Shown: positions 34,566 through 45,599 of the stretch, one piece after another | Layout of the letters: the number at the start of each line of letters is the position of its first letter | Position numbering within the stretch: the stretch's first letter is position 1 | Origin: Eurosta solidaginis | Lineage: Eukaryota; Arthropoda; Insecta; Diptera; Tephritidae | Direction of reading: 5' to 3' | Length of the DNA stretch: 64,000 nucleotides | Assembly: GCF_040869045.1 (NCBI RefSeq) | Contig: NC_090320.1 | Location: 241,986,978 to 242,050,977, forward strand | Notes under the pieces: generated by a model | What the model was told of the DNA's origin: nothing | What the model saw: the letters and a program-made list of their open reading frames with translations, nothing else | Databases searched by the model: none | Position numbers and translations under genes: made by a program

Positions 34566-34869
34566 CGGTTAAATAACCGGCAAAGGACTATGAACGCCGA
34601 TTAAACTCTTCAAAACATTCGAAGAGCATCCTTATCGCTACAAAATGTGTGTGTCAATAATAAACCCAGAAGGCTGGAAAAGGCATATGAACACTTAAAA
34701 GGATCTGAGTTGATTAAAGATAGGGTTCACATCAGCTCTGGATTTATTCTTCTTATACCGAGCCTTTTAAACGTGGTCCCATGCAGGGGCCTCCTCACAG
34801 TTTGCTTAGAAGCTAGTCTGGTCACTGCGGGAATACTACTAATATATCAGTGCAGAAACGAGTAGGGAC
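34566..34869. other. Unassigned sequence within LINE region
   Basis: A 72-codon plus-strand frame at 34647-34865 has no domain I recognise; it may be LINE linker. Confidence 0.35.
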
Positions 34870-35205
34870 AGGCACGAGAATAAACAATTCGGCGCTGACA
34901 GCAGCAAAGATGTGGCAGTAAAAGGACCTGGAAATAAAATCCCAAATAGAGGGCATGCTGGTAGGACACATGTATTGGTGGGATTTACTACACCAAATTC
35001 CTAACCGGTTACTCAAGTAAACTTCTCTACAGAACTTGATAGTTGGAGAATCTCAACTGTCTGTACTGTGGAGGTATGGAGAACGCGGAAAGTGAGCGTA
35101 GAATATCGCACCCTTTTGCGACAGTGGCCAAAAAAAGGGAGTCGCCAAACGCAATTTTAGAAGGAAGAAACCAGAAAAGAACAAGTTAAGGTGAAGATAT
35201 ATTCG
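34870..35205 (+). pseudogene. LINE C-terminal zinc-knuckle fragment
   Basis: Translation gives LNCLYCGGMENAESERR near 35055, like the CxxC..(D/E)xAEHTFFxC knuckle at the end of R1-like LINEs, followed by ATVAKKRESPNAILE. Probably the tail of the element whose RT lies at 34.0-34.36 kb. Confidence 0.55.
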
Positions 35206-35214
35206 GGCGAGCGA

Positions 35215-35900
35215 TATGTTCAGTCAAGATCCCGCAAATCACGCTAATTACCGTGGAATCAGGCTACTTAATATCGCTTATAAAGTTCTATCGTAGGAAA
35301 TACTTCAAATCAGTTTTTGACTGCGCGAAGAGTATTTTGCTACGGCTTTGACCAATGGCATTGTGCAACATCATCAAGTCAGTAAGTATGATGTATTCGC
35401 ACTTTGGCGACAAGATTAGTGCTGGCCGATACTGTAAAGTGCTCCGTCTTTATGGGAGCTAGGGCTATCAGTTAAAATCATTATTCTAAAGTAGTGTTAC
35501 TTTGGGCTGAGTAGGAAACTGAAAGGTGAAGTCCTCTCTCGACGAACAAATCTTTCGCTTTAAAATCCTTCCATTATACCCGTTCTTATGAACGGCTCGG
35601 AGTCATGGACGGTAGCAAAAAAATATGCGATGGCTTTTAGAATATTCGAGAGAAAATATGTTAGGAAGATTCCTGTTTTGCCAACACCACGTAACGAAGG
35701 AGGATTAATGATAAGCTATATGAGCTTGACTCAGACGTGAGCGTAATACAAAGTACAAGCGTCCTATGGCTCGGCTCACTTGCTAGGCCTCATTTGGAGA
35801 ATGAGAAAAGAAGCTCCGGCTCGGAAAGTAATTCTAGTCGCAACAGTATTTGGAAGCAGTGGAAGAGAAAGCCTTCCAGTGAATTGGGAGATCCATAGTG
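35215..35900 (+). mobile_element. RTE-like retrotransposon fragment
   Basis: Begins in the RT fingers with NYRGIRLLNIAYKVLS (consensus NYRGISLLNxAYKVLS), jumps by internal deletion to GLSRKLKGEVLSRRTN (as LGRQLKSKVLSRRTK at 55.97 kb), then VLMNGSESWTVAKK, FERKYVRKI and RMRKEAPARKV. The catalytic YADD block is missing and several stops occur. No (TAAG)n tail is seen. Confidence 0.8.
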
Positions 35901-36318
35901 CGGAATTGCGATTTTCCTTGGTGCTCCTAATTAGCATCAGTTATCGCTAAAAAAGTGATTATTTAAATAATTATATCCTATGTACAACATAATATAAAAT
36001 TACTAATATACAAATATATATGCCACACATTCACACATATGTACATATATTTTAAATAATGCAATCATGTAATTCAAAATAATCAGCCCCAACTCATAAT
36101 CAACAATCACTACATATGCATCTTTTTAGTTATTTCTAAGATGAATAGAAGCGATCGATATCACTTAGTACAATTACAATACTCTAGTCTAGTGAGAAAA
36201 TATATAGAGCTAATTTCCAAAGCCTTTCTGTAGACTCACAAAGCCACACAGTAAGCAAACCGCAGGAAACTGCGAAACAAAGCAGTTCAGACAAAACTGG
36301 ATTGCATGCTTAGGACAA
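35901..36318. other. No recognisable gene
   Basis: AT-rich with TATATG-type simple runs around 36010-36050. Confidence 0.4.
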
Positions 36319-36795
36319 GGTTAGGTTAGGTTGAACTGGCCGGTCAATAAAGACCTCACACGGACTGAATGTGTCCATAGTGTTAACAAAATTTGTTTGA
36401 CGACCAAACGAAAAACCCTTAATTAGACACCAGGACATATGTTACAGAATAACGCTTTTGGCAAATACTAGAAGTTTTCTAGGACGTAGCCTGCCTCCAG
36501 ATCTGGCAACTCTGTTGTCTACCGTAGCTGAAGCCTTGACCTCGCGAGTGCCTTGACAGAACATGCTCAACCGTTTCATCCTGCAACTAGCACTTCCTAC
36601 ATATGCTGTTACTGACGAAGTCTAACTTATAAGCATATGACACCAGAAGGAAGTGTTCAGTTAGTATGCCCGGCATGAGCCTTAAGTTTTATCTCTTTAG
36701 AGATATGAGCAACTTTGTGAGTCTACCCTCATATGCAAGTTCTGTCTCCTTTTGATGTCACCCAAACGGATTGAGACGTCTACCATCGGTATGCC
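36319..36795 (-). mobile_element. LINE family A 3' end with CCTAACC tail
   Basis: On the minus strand this ends ccggccagttcaacctaacc, the same 3' terminus as the plus-strand copy ending at 45501. It contains the whole 3' UTR and a damaged RNase H end to zinc-knuckle region, uninterrupted at the sites where family B (8722) and the LTR (43861) inserted elsewhere. It is the empty-site reference for both. Stops prevent coding. Confidence 0.82.
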
Positions 36796-36799
36796 CAGG

Positions 36800-37140
36800 G
36801 CAAAGGCAGGCCAAATTGGTTATACTTCCAGTAACGAAAGTAGCAGATAAACTCATTAATCCGAGCAGAGAGGAGCTGTGCACTCTAACTGGGTGCTATA
36901 CGGAACACTGCAGTCTACGATATCACCCAAGTAAGTCAAATCTTTCGACACACAAATCTGTCGCTTTTCTGAGCTTGAAACGCTGCTTCATATTATCTGT
37001 GAATACGTCGCTCTGACAAGGCATATACTCCCACATAGGTTGCGCGAGTCTCAATCTCTTAGTGATATGAAGTAAAAACCCCTAAGAGGATACATTAAAA
37101 GCCACCATCGTACAAGAATAGGCTGAAAGGTCAAGCAGTG
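36800..37140 (+). pseudogene. LINE C-terminal fragment, head to head with family A
   Basis: Plus-strand frame at 36771-37016 gives LTGCYTEHCSLRYHPSKSNL, a degraded form of (L)xTGHCxLxxHLxxxGL, followed in another frame by LLHIICEYVALTRH, like the xEHIIxECxAL knuckle. It lies in opposite orientation to the adjacent family A fragment, so at least two events formed this junction. Confidence 0.6.
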
Positions 37141-38105
37141 CATCGAATCCTAATAATAGTTACTAATATTATTTTCTAGTCTAGTGAATTGTATGTATAG
37201 AGCTAACATGCATACATAACAGCATGGACATCGTAAGTACGACGTCTGAATCTACTTCTTACGCCAGTATTACGCTTCGTCTATGTATAGTTACATAGTA
37301 TGTGAATGCATAAATGATTTTTGTAAGTGGAGCACATCCATAGCAAGTCAAGTGAAACATCACTAAACTAGTTTCATTTCCGTATAGTATGTCGGTAGTG
37401 GCAGCGTGATAGTGGCTTGCTTTCTTACCGCAACAAAACTTAGTACATAATTGGTAAGAGTCTACAAAGCATAGTGCAGTTGTTGCTGTCGATTAGCCAT
37501 ATTACATGCACACCTGTCCCCACCTAGCCATACATAGGTATATAGAGCGCACCAACACTACAGCTGGTGCGAAGAAACAATTGAAACCGGAGTTGCAATC
37601 TTGGACTCGAGTTGCAGCTGTAAAGTCAGTAAGCCAGCATGTCATGGAGCTAGCAAACTTCTTGGTGTGGCAAAAAATCTTTGTTTATAATTTCTTTAAT
37701 ATGAGTCATCACTAAAAGTGAGCTCACTCTGACGCCGCGTTCACTTGTGCTCAGCGCAGCATTAAACTTTTTTGCTGCATAAGCGTCTGAACACTCACTC
37801 ACGTACTCTCATTTCTCGTATTTTTCTTCGAAATGTAACAGAGCGCTTACGTAGTTATATGCCGTCTTTTCCGAAACAAGTTTCTTCTGCTCAGCTTTGC
37901 TCTCATAGATCGCATTTATTCTCTAAGCTGCATGTTATACAAGTACAAATGCTCATAGCTTATGAAAGAAGTCATTTGACAAGTGTAAGGTGTTTCGAGA
38001 GTGAACCCTCATCGTGTAACCACAAATTACTTCGTATGTTTATGCAAGATTATTTTATTTTATACCCAGCTCTGCTTATACCTAGCATATTATAAATTTG
38101 ATAGT
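37141..38105. other. No recognisable gene
   Basis: Relatively GC-balanced, unique-looking stretch. Frames at 37506-37715 and 37772-38095 have no known domain. I cannot decide between host non-coding DNA and an old, unrecognised element. Confidence 0.35.
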
Positions 38106-38109
38106 AAGT

Positions 38110-39030
38110 TATCGAGACAGTGAGAGGCTTTTCATCATTCCTGTCTCGTCATAACTGACGTCAATCGAGTACCCCAAAGAAAGACCAAGTGGTCCATCCT
38201 TCCTGCTGATATACCTTCTAAGCCGGAATGCATTTTTTCATTCGCAAAACATGATCTAAACAACAAAGTTGGCGTTGAACTATTTTGATGTCTCCATGCT
38301 CATCATTGAATCACCTCCGATAACAGCCCTTGGTGCTTGGGACGCGATTTTCGTCTGAGGATATTTAGGTCGAGCGGGACGGTAGCTACGTGTTTTATGC
38401 CAATTTCTGACGACTGCTGCAAGGCAGAGGCATATTTACTGAGAATCTTTTCTTGGTAGACATACATTCGTAGTGTTTGGCAAAGTACTTCAGAGCGGAG
38501 ACCCCGCTTAGAAAAAAATGTTTTAATATGGCTCATTATTAAAGCTATTTCTATACACACCTTGGTATCACGAGTACCACCCAGAAATCTTCCGGTGAAA
38601 TTTTCCCCTTATTACTTTGGTGGTTATCCCATCCTCTGCTGACACAGCCAACCTCCATGAGAGGTATGACGAGACACTTTGTTCGTCGAGAGTGGGCTTT
38701 AGTTTTCAATTGCCTGTTCAGATCAAAATAGGACTTAGAATAAAAAGTATAAAAGGTCCGTTTCGCTTCCTTTCTAAGCTTACATTGTTTTCAGGTTCCT
38801 AGTTAAGCGAAAACCTCACATTTCGAGTTTATATCTGTCAGCGATGGCATGCCTACCAAGACGCAAGTTCTTCGTCTTGTCCTCGTTCATCACATGACCC
38901 ACTTTTTTTCGACCCTTTATTCAATCCAAAGCAGACCTAACTTGCGCCACATTTGTTAAGACCAATGATATCAATATCATCAGCATACGCTAGCAATAGT
39001 ACGCTCTTATAAATGATTGTAACTTTAGCT
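38110..39030 (-). mobile_element. RTE-like RT fragment with intact YADD
   Basis: The minus strand at 38990-38961 reads AYADDIDIIG, RT motif C with both catalytic Asp residues, preceded by KSVLLL and followed by NEDKTK at about 38.89 kb, as in the RTE-like element at 55.7 kb (NENKTK). Near 38.25 kb is HVLRMKKCIPA, like GHVMRMKDAAPA. An 85-codon frame at 38560-38303 lies between. The family differs from the 55.7-kb one. Frame shifts show it is dead. Confidence 0.75.
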
Positions 39031-39059
39031 GGTCACTGAAATCCCACGGTAGGAACTGC

Positions 39060-39710
39060 TTTGTATCAAGATTGACAGTGTCAAAAAGGTTTCAATTGAT
39101 TCATGTCTGATTCATGATATCCGTCTGCCTGGCCGTCCGTCCTTTATCATGATAACTTGAAAAAACCTTATAATATCATTACCAATTCTGGTATACTTTT
39201 TCTGAATCCAGTCTATAAATGGGCAATAGCGTACTATAGCCACACCCACTACTTCGAAATCGTAAACTTCCATAAAATGAAAAACTGGCATAATTGATTG
39301 ACGAATTAGAATAAACTGAAGAAACTTAGCTAACAGTTTGACTTTTCAGGCAATTCGAAATTTCAGATATCTCTTTGAAATTTGGCAGAATGTTTGTTCC
39401 AGAGCTAGTAGGATCGGAACAATTACTAAAATCGATTTGGTGACCACGCCCACTGTAAAAAAAAAGTTTTTATGGCCGATTGTAATGCCTATATAGAACT
39501 TTCAACCTGGAATGTTGTATGGTCAAATTAAGAAAGGCGGCAAAATCAGACTTATACCAAACCTACTTTTCGCTATCGAAATTTTCGGAAACTAGGATAT
39601 TGTATTAAAGAATACTGATAAACTGATGCCGGAATTATATCTTGTCAGTGTTATAAAAATCGGGACTATGACTGTTATATTTCATTTATTATTATTTTTT
39701 ACAGCTGGGT
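39060..39710 (+). mobile_element. Diverged relative of the Helentron-like family
   Basis: Carries body phrases of that family in order: ccgtctgNctggccgtccgt, gataacttga, accacgcccact, gaaatttggca, but no recognisable ends and much divergence. Probably an older or sister family. Confidence 0.5.
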
Positions 39711-40582
39711 ATATAATATTCGAATCTACCCGATCTTACACTTTCATACCTCTTCAGCATTTGTTCACAAACTTGTATATGTACATATTTATGTATGATT
39801 TTTTTATTTACTCCTCTATGCATTGATCGTTTTCCGTATTCTCTTCTTATTGTAGACTTTGTGACCGCTGCAGCGCCGTTTTCTTTAGGTGTCCTAACCC
39901 CCCACTGTCTATGTAATCACCAACCACCATCATCTGCAATTGCACTGTTGCTCAATATTTTATTTCCTACTTTATTCGTTTGCCCTCTTATTTTTATGTG
40001 GTAGGTACTTACTTTGTCGAGATTGAGTTTTGGTTGCGGTCGTTGAGTTGGCGTTACGTAGCGTTCGCATGGATGCATGTCTGGGTACAGTGGGTAAGTG
40101 TTGCGATTGTTATGTATGAATTAGAATAAGAAATAAGTTGCTATAGTAGCGCTGATAGATTTCGAATAATGAGATCTACTACATTGTCCGGCCTAACGTC
40201 TAAATATAAAGAACTTTAGAATTCTACCCACGTGCTCACTTTTAGTTCAGTGTATCATGAGTTCGATCATGCGATCTCACCTCAATCTAACACTAAATAT
40301 AAAGAGAAAATAGTATTTATACCCTGAAAAAGTAGTTGCTGACAAATAGCATAAATTAAACCGATGTAGGGAAACTATGGTAGGCATATCCCACGCTGAT
40401 GACTTTGCTCTCATGATGACATCGCAATATTTACTGAAATAAACTGTCTAAAGGAATGTAAGTATCTACATGCGGATGGAAGACTCACTAGAACAATAAG
40501 AATTTTGGTTTGCCACCTTTTTTTGGCATCGAAGGAGCTATCAACAATATATTACTAGTGGATATGAAAGGCCCTAAAATAT
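39711..40582. other. No recognisable gene
   Basis: Unique-looking sequence; no exon or repeat boundary supported. Confidence 0.4.
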
Positions 40583-41015
40583 TGTGACGAATATTACCAT
40601 CTCTAAGCTGTTACTAAGTAGATGCACAACAACAAAAACATTAAAGCAAGCTACATAAACACATTAATCATCATTTACCAAATACATACAAGGCAACGAA
40701 GGAATAACTCACACAAAGATTTAATCATCAGCCGAAGTAGTACTCACATATACACACGCATATGGCTATGCGACTCGCATAATGCGAGAGACTATTAACT
40801 ACAAATATACATGTACATATATGGCTAACCAAGTATGAATTTCGCGAAGTTACTAGACCTTAGGAGAAATGGGTCGACGAGACAATAGAGAGTATAAAAG
40901 CAGCGAAAGCAGAGTAGTCAGTAATCAGTTTGATTTAAGCACGCTATTGGTTGTGAAGTTAAGTGTTATTGTGAAGTACTTTCAAAGTAGTCTCATAAAA
41001 ACCATTTTTGCATTA
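40583..41015 (+). mobile_element. Partial solo LTR, gypsy-like
   Basis: Starts TGTGACGAATATTACCATCT immediately after ATAT (40579-40582), the same 4-bp target as the complete LTR. It includes TATAAAA at 40893 and TCAGTT at 40925. The 3' part is lost after ataaaaaccattttt near 41010. Confidence 0.78.
40893..40931 (+). promoter_or_regulatory. LTR core promoter (TATA + Inr)
   Basis: TATAAAA at 40893-40899 with initiator TCAGTT at 40925-40930, 32 bp apart. Confidence 0.7.
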
Positions 41016-41514
41016 TGTTGAGGGGAAGAGTTTTCGTAATGGTATGGGGACTAGGCGTAGAACAGTAAAAGGTCAGAAGGTGTAGGACCCAATAAAGCGC
41101 AGTCCCCTTCATCAGACGTTCCTTACAGAAAGATTATATAGGACCATCTATAAAGTTTGACGTGGTCCTATGAAATTGTTCTCCAGAAGATCGGGGTATT
41201 AACATAAGACGCAAGTACCTGATTCATATCAAACGAGGCATTGTCAATATCGCAAACTTTCCGCAGGTTTGGCTGCTTTATTAGCAACCGTGCGGCCGAA
41301 GGTGGTCGGTGAATGGTTGACCAAGATCGCGTCTTTATCGAACTACTTTACGATCTAAATTATCTAGGTGTCAGGTTATAACGACGTGCCCGGCAGCGGT
41401 GAGATTCAGTAGATGGCAAAATCTCTAAATTTGTGATTCCATGAATGAGAGCAATATTCTAAATGCATACGTTAATAGCTTGGATATATTCACAACGTCA
41501 CGAATACTCTCTTA
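41016..41514. other. No recognisable gene
   Basis: Moderately GC-rich stretch without a recognised domain; could be old transposon sequence. Confidence 0.35.
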
Positions 41515-42460
41515 TTGAGTTTAGGTAGTCCACAGTTGGCTCTGATGATAATGCATAGCAAGCATTCCTTTAGAAGTGAAATTGGTTGGTTGGTTGCAGT
41601 GTCGCATGGATAGCAAAGATCCCAGTAGCAACCAAGTGCCATTTTGATGAACATTACTCCGTTCGAACCATTTGGTGCGGAAAATATACCCACTGATATT
41701 TTTTACAGACCATTTAGATACTTCCCTAAGTTCCGGCTCTACATAACTGCCCTTAGTAAGAAATCTATTGTGTGTTAGAGCATGACATTCACACAGTTGG
41801 CGCGCGACCATTTCTTGACCGCCCTCCTCGCCGCAGGTTCTGCAAATACTGTTAAAAGGGATCCCCATTCTCTCAGCTTGCAGACCAAGCGGCCAGTGTC
41901 CTGTGTTTGTGGCAGTGATCCTAAAAATGTCTTTCCTTGACCTATTTAGTAGCACCTCTTTTGGAGACTCGTAACTCTTTTAATCTGCTACGAATATTTC
42001 TTTTGTTTAATGTGAGTGGATGAGGCATCTCAACCGCCTCCGCAGCATCCAGCAGTGCCCCTGCTCTAAAAGTTCATTGCCGCTTACAACTGCCGACGGC
42101 CTTAGCCGAAGTGATGAGCGAATTAAGCGACATTAGGGTTGCTTGGCTATCTGAGTAATAGCCACATCATCAGTTTGGGATTTAGACCTCAGCTTCTGAT
42201 GACAATTCAGATACTTGAAACTCTTAAACAAAGTGAGGGTAGTACCATTTAGGGAGGACAGTCAAAACTGCCCTAGTTTGTTTTTGTTAGTAAACAGTGT
42301 CAGCTCCGTTTTACAAGAAATTACGCCAAGGCCGCTTCTGACTGCCCGGACGTAAAGTCTTTGAAGCACCCCTTATAATATTTAGGAGCGCAGTATTAAT
42401 GTGCTTCTTACGGCACGGCTCTTCGGCGTCCCACCTCCTCAGACTACTATGCCTTTACAT
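41515..42460 (-). mobile_element. LINE RNase H to C-terminus, decayed
   Basis: Minus-strand pieces in order: YYSDSQATLMSLNS at about 42.15 kb (RNase H), then the 144-codon frame 41955-41521 with NRSRKDIFRITATNTGHWPL, a zinc-knuckle CRTCGEEGGQEMVARQLCEC, and VSKWSVKNISGYI. The Cys-Cys-His-Cys knuckle is partly altered. RT is missing upstream. A family distinct from A, B and C by its TGHWPLGLQAERMGIP segment. Confidence 0.8.
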
Positions 42461-43268
42461 TTTGCAAAGCCAAATTTGCCTTATCCGTATTTTTCGTATT
42501 AAGGAGAATACATTGTCATTGGATTAAGTTGATTTTGACTGGGATACAAACTGTAGACTAAGACACACTTCCCTATACTGTTTACAGTTCAGGTGAAAGC
42601 TAACATTCTATAATGGTCTCTTTTTGTGCCTTGCGATCCTCATAAGAACTCAATCGAAAAAATGGCTGGGAAGTAAAATCTATATTTTCTCACAACAGTT
42701 TTTCACAAAACTGAACACTGTCCCAAGTAGTATACAATTAAAGACGATTAGAGAATGCCAACATATATATGTAGGCATGCACATGCATGGGACGAGTCAT
42801 ATACATGCATAAGCAAATATACACATAGTTCTAGTTCCTTAAAAACTAGCACCGCCCAACCCCGCAGCAACATTTTTTTATTGGTCTCCATTCTCGACTG
42901 AGTTGCCCGCTGCTAGAATTTCCTATCAACTGATCACTTGACTGATCAAACGACCCAACTGTGCGACCGTCTCTCAACGTCCGATCTTCATTCCATTTGA
43001 CCGAATCTCCAAATAGCCGCGCCCATCCAACCGACTACCACGATTAAGTGTTTAAGGCGGGCGCATGCGGCAAACCCATAAATTAATTGATGTTTGTACT
43101 TAAGTTTTTTTGTGCTTTTAATTTTGTATTGCTCAAAGTGTACAAGTGAGTTACGCGGTGCATTTTTTCTTGACTTAAAATTATACTTAATAGTTTCTAG
43201 CCCTATGCGTGTATATATACATACTACATACAAACATTAGGATGGTTCGAAAATGGTGCTGCTAAATT
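42461..43268. other. No recognisable gene
   Basis: Unique-looking sequence; ATACATGCA-type runs near 42760-42810. Confidence 0.4.
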
Positions 43269-43288
43269 CCCCCCCCCCCCCCCCCCCC
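43269..43288. repeat. Poly-C tract
   Basis: Twenty C in a row directly before the LINE family A fragment. Such a run in AT-rich DNA is unusual and is also a common place for sequencing or assembly error. Confidence 0.9.
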
Positions 43289-43289
43289 T

Positions 43290-43860
43290 TGGCCTTTCAT
43301 ATTATTAAGGGGTTGGGTCTGCTGCTTACTGTGTCGACCCAGAAATAAGTAGATCCTACAGACTGCCAGATTACTGCAGCGGGTTGCATGAGTCATAAAG
43401 GGATAGAAGGTAACGAAAAGGACGATGTGTTGGCATAGGAGGGTGCAACACTCGTTGAGCCAATCCGTTTGGAGAAAATCAAAAGGAGACAGGAGTTGCA
43501 TATGATCCATCAAGCAGGAAAGGCGGGGACAAAAGCGCGGGGCTGCAAAATTTCTCCGATATTATACTCACAAAAGGGGGCATATCTCTGAAGAGAGCAA
43601 ACTTATGGCTCACGATGGGCATACTGACTGGACACTGCCTTCTGGCGTTACATACTTATAAGTTAGGCCTCGTCAGTAACAGCAATTGTAGGAAGTGTGA
43701 GCTGCAGGAAGAAACGGTTGAGCACGTTTGCGGTCATGTCCTGCGCTCGCCAGGTCAAGGCTCCAGCTATTAGGGGCAGCAGATCTCGAGGCAGCAATTA
43801 AGTCAGGTCCTAGAAAACTGCTAGTATTTGCCAAGAGGACGGAGTTATTCTATAACATAT
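43290..43860 (+). mobile_element. LINE family A, plus copy (5' of LTR)
   Basis: Plus-strand RNase H end and C-terminus: GIEGNEKDDVLA, EGATLVEPIRLEKIKRRQEL, then LWLTMGILTGHCLLALHTYK and the knuckle CRKCELQEETVEHV. Then 3' UTR up to ttctataacATAT at 43860, where an LTR interrupts; the element resumes at 45380. Stops at several positions. The RT is absent. Confidence 0.85.
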
Positions 43861-44380
43861 TGAGGCGAATGTTGACATCACTGGGCTGTTAGTAAATAAT
43901 CACGCAACAATAAAAACATGAAGCAGCCACTCGTATATACATGTACACATTAAAGCTAGCGCCACTTATGTACAAGGCAACGAAGAGATCTCTCACACAC
44001 ACACATGGGGTCATCTGCCGAAGTAGTTACTCACACATACACACGCATATGGCTATAAACTACAAATATACATGTACTCATATAACTAATTACCAAGCAG
44101 AAGATACAAGAGTTCTAGAAGGTGAAACGTCTAGACCTTTGGAGAAATATGCGAACGAAGCAACGGAGAGTATAAAGCCAGAGCAAGCTGAACAATCAGT
44201 AATCAGTTTAAACACGCTCTGTGAAGTACGTGATATTGGAGTATAATTGTACTACTCCCAAGTAGACTAAATAAAGACCATACTGTAAAACTGAATATTG
44301 GAGTGATTTACTCAACAGTTTAGTGACTCGAACGTTGGCAGAAGGTTTGAAATAAGCGGAATTTCCAAAAATTCGTTACA
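43861..44380 (+). mobile_element. Solo LTR inserted in LINE family A
   Basis: Begins TGAGGCGAATGTTGACATCA, ends aaaattcgttaca. TSD ATAT lies at 43857-43860; the right-hand copy is split by the next element (AT at 44381-44382, then AT at 45382-45383 after the duplication). Inside are TATAAA at 44171, TCAGTT at 44203 and AATAAA at 44270. The uninterrupted LINE A copies at 8.5 and 36.4 kb confirm the site. Confidence 0.85.
44171..44209 (+). promoter_or_regulatory. LTR core promoter (TATA + Inr)
   Basis: TATAAA at 44171-44176 and TCAGTT at 44203, 32 bp apart. Confidence 0.7.
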
Positions 44381-44382
44381 AT

Positions 44383-45378
44383 CACCCTTATCGCGAAGTT
44401 CACGCGGAAAAGTGTTCGCCTTCACTTCTCTTGTTTGGGTGAACTTTTTCCGCCTATCGGCAATTTCGGGCGAACAAAAGTTCACTTCGAAACAGCTGAT
44501 GCTCTATTGCAAATTGGCAGTGTAAATTTTGTAACCAAGCATATATTTCCTTAAAATACAACAAAAATATAAATAAAAAATTAATAAAATAATGTTTAGT
44601 ATTGCCTTAGGCTGGTACTGATTGAGCGCGAGGCGAATATATATGTGAAAGCGATTTGGAGGCAATTAAGGGACAATTCTAACCCTTTGGAGCTAAATGA
44701 TTCACTGTAAGCTAAAAATTACTATTTTCAGCACTTTTGAATAACAAGTTAATTTTTTTCAATTAGCTTTCGCCAATATTACAAGCTAAACAAGCTGGCA
44801 TTCTAATATTTGCTAGTTATTCTTACCAACTCCTTGCCACCATTGAAGCAAAAATTTGGAGTTCCACCAATTGTAAAGTTGGGTAAATGTTTTCGTTTTT
44901 TTTGCATAGGAAAAAAGCGTTGGAAAGGACCATGAAGTGGGTCTTAGATAATCTTGTTTCAGTGAGGTGATCAACATTTTGGAACCGTTGCTTTGTCCAC
45001 AATGGATAACTTGGCCGACTGATACGTTATGAAAAAATATAATTTACATACTTAGCAATACAGGAATTTCACTTTTTTCCACTCAGCTTCCGATTGTGCA
45101 TTATTTATTGATTTATTTCTAATAATAGAAGTACATATAATTATAAGAGTATCCAATTACAAAACAAAAAATTAATTACATTTTGTTTTCCTCTCGTTCG
45201 CCTGTAAAATATAAGTGAACAAATTTTGGTTTCCCCGCTGTTCATTTCGCCCGAAGAAAGAGTTGCCGATAAGGTGAAATCTTTTTCGAACATGAAAAAT
45301 TGTTTCGCCACCCTCTGCCATAGGGTGAACAAAAACTGTGAATATTTTCGGGTGAAAATAAAACTCGCGATAAGGGTG
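44383..45378. mobile_element. PIF/Harbinger-like TIR element, 996 bp
   Basis: Perfect terminal inverted repeats CACCCTTATCGCGA at both ends, extended by ~200 bp of weaker subterminal inverted similarity (for example cttcactt/aagtgaac and ggcgaaN/Nttcgcc blocks). TSD AAT lies at 44380-44382 and 45379-45381. On the plus strand near 44.95 kb a broken frame reads VINILEPLLCPQWITWPTDT, reminiscent of the N-terminal part of Harbinger-type transposases, with a stop shortly after. The superfamily assignment rests on the 3-bp TSD and this one stretch. Confidence 0.72.
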
Positions 45379-45379
45379 A

Positions 45380-45501
45380 ATATGTTCTGGCACCTGACTG
45401 CGGTTCTTCAGCTTGGTCGTCAAACAGATTCTAGTAACACTATGTACACATTCAGTCTATATGAGGTCTCTATTGACGGGCCAGTTCAACCTAACCTAAC
45501 C
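45380..45501 (+). mobile_element. LINE family A, 3' end after nested insertions
   Basis: Continues the 3' UTR as ATATGTTCTGGC.., contains actatgtacacattcagtct and ends gggccagttcaacctaacc. It matches the 3' end at 36319 on the other strand. The short CCTAACC tail marks the true 3' terminus of the family. Confidence 0.85.
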
Positions 45502-45599
45502 GTCTTCTATCAAGTCGTTCAATGTTAGAAAAATTACACTGAAGATGGCACAATATCGTAATCGATTTGTCTCGAAAAGCTATTTGACAAGGGATTCAG

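Noticed and set aside
43269..43288. Poly-C tract as a biological signal
   Set aside because: A 20-C run is prone to sequencing and assembly error and has no partner feature.
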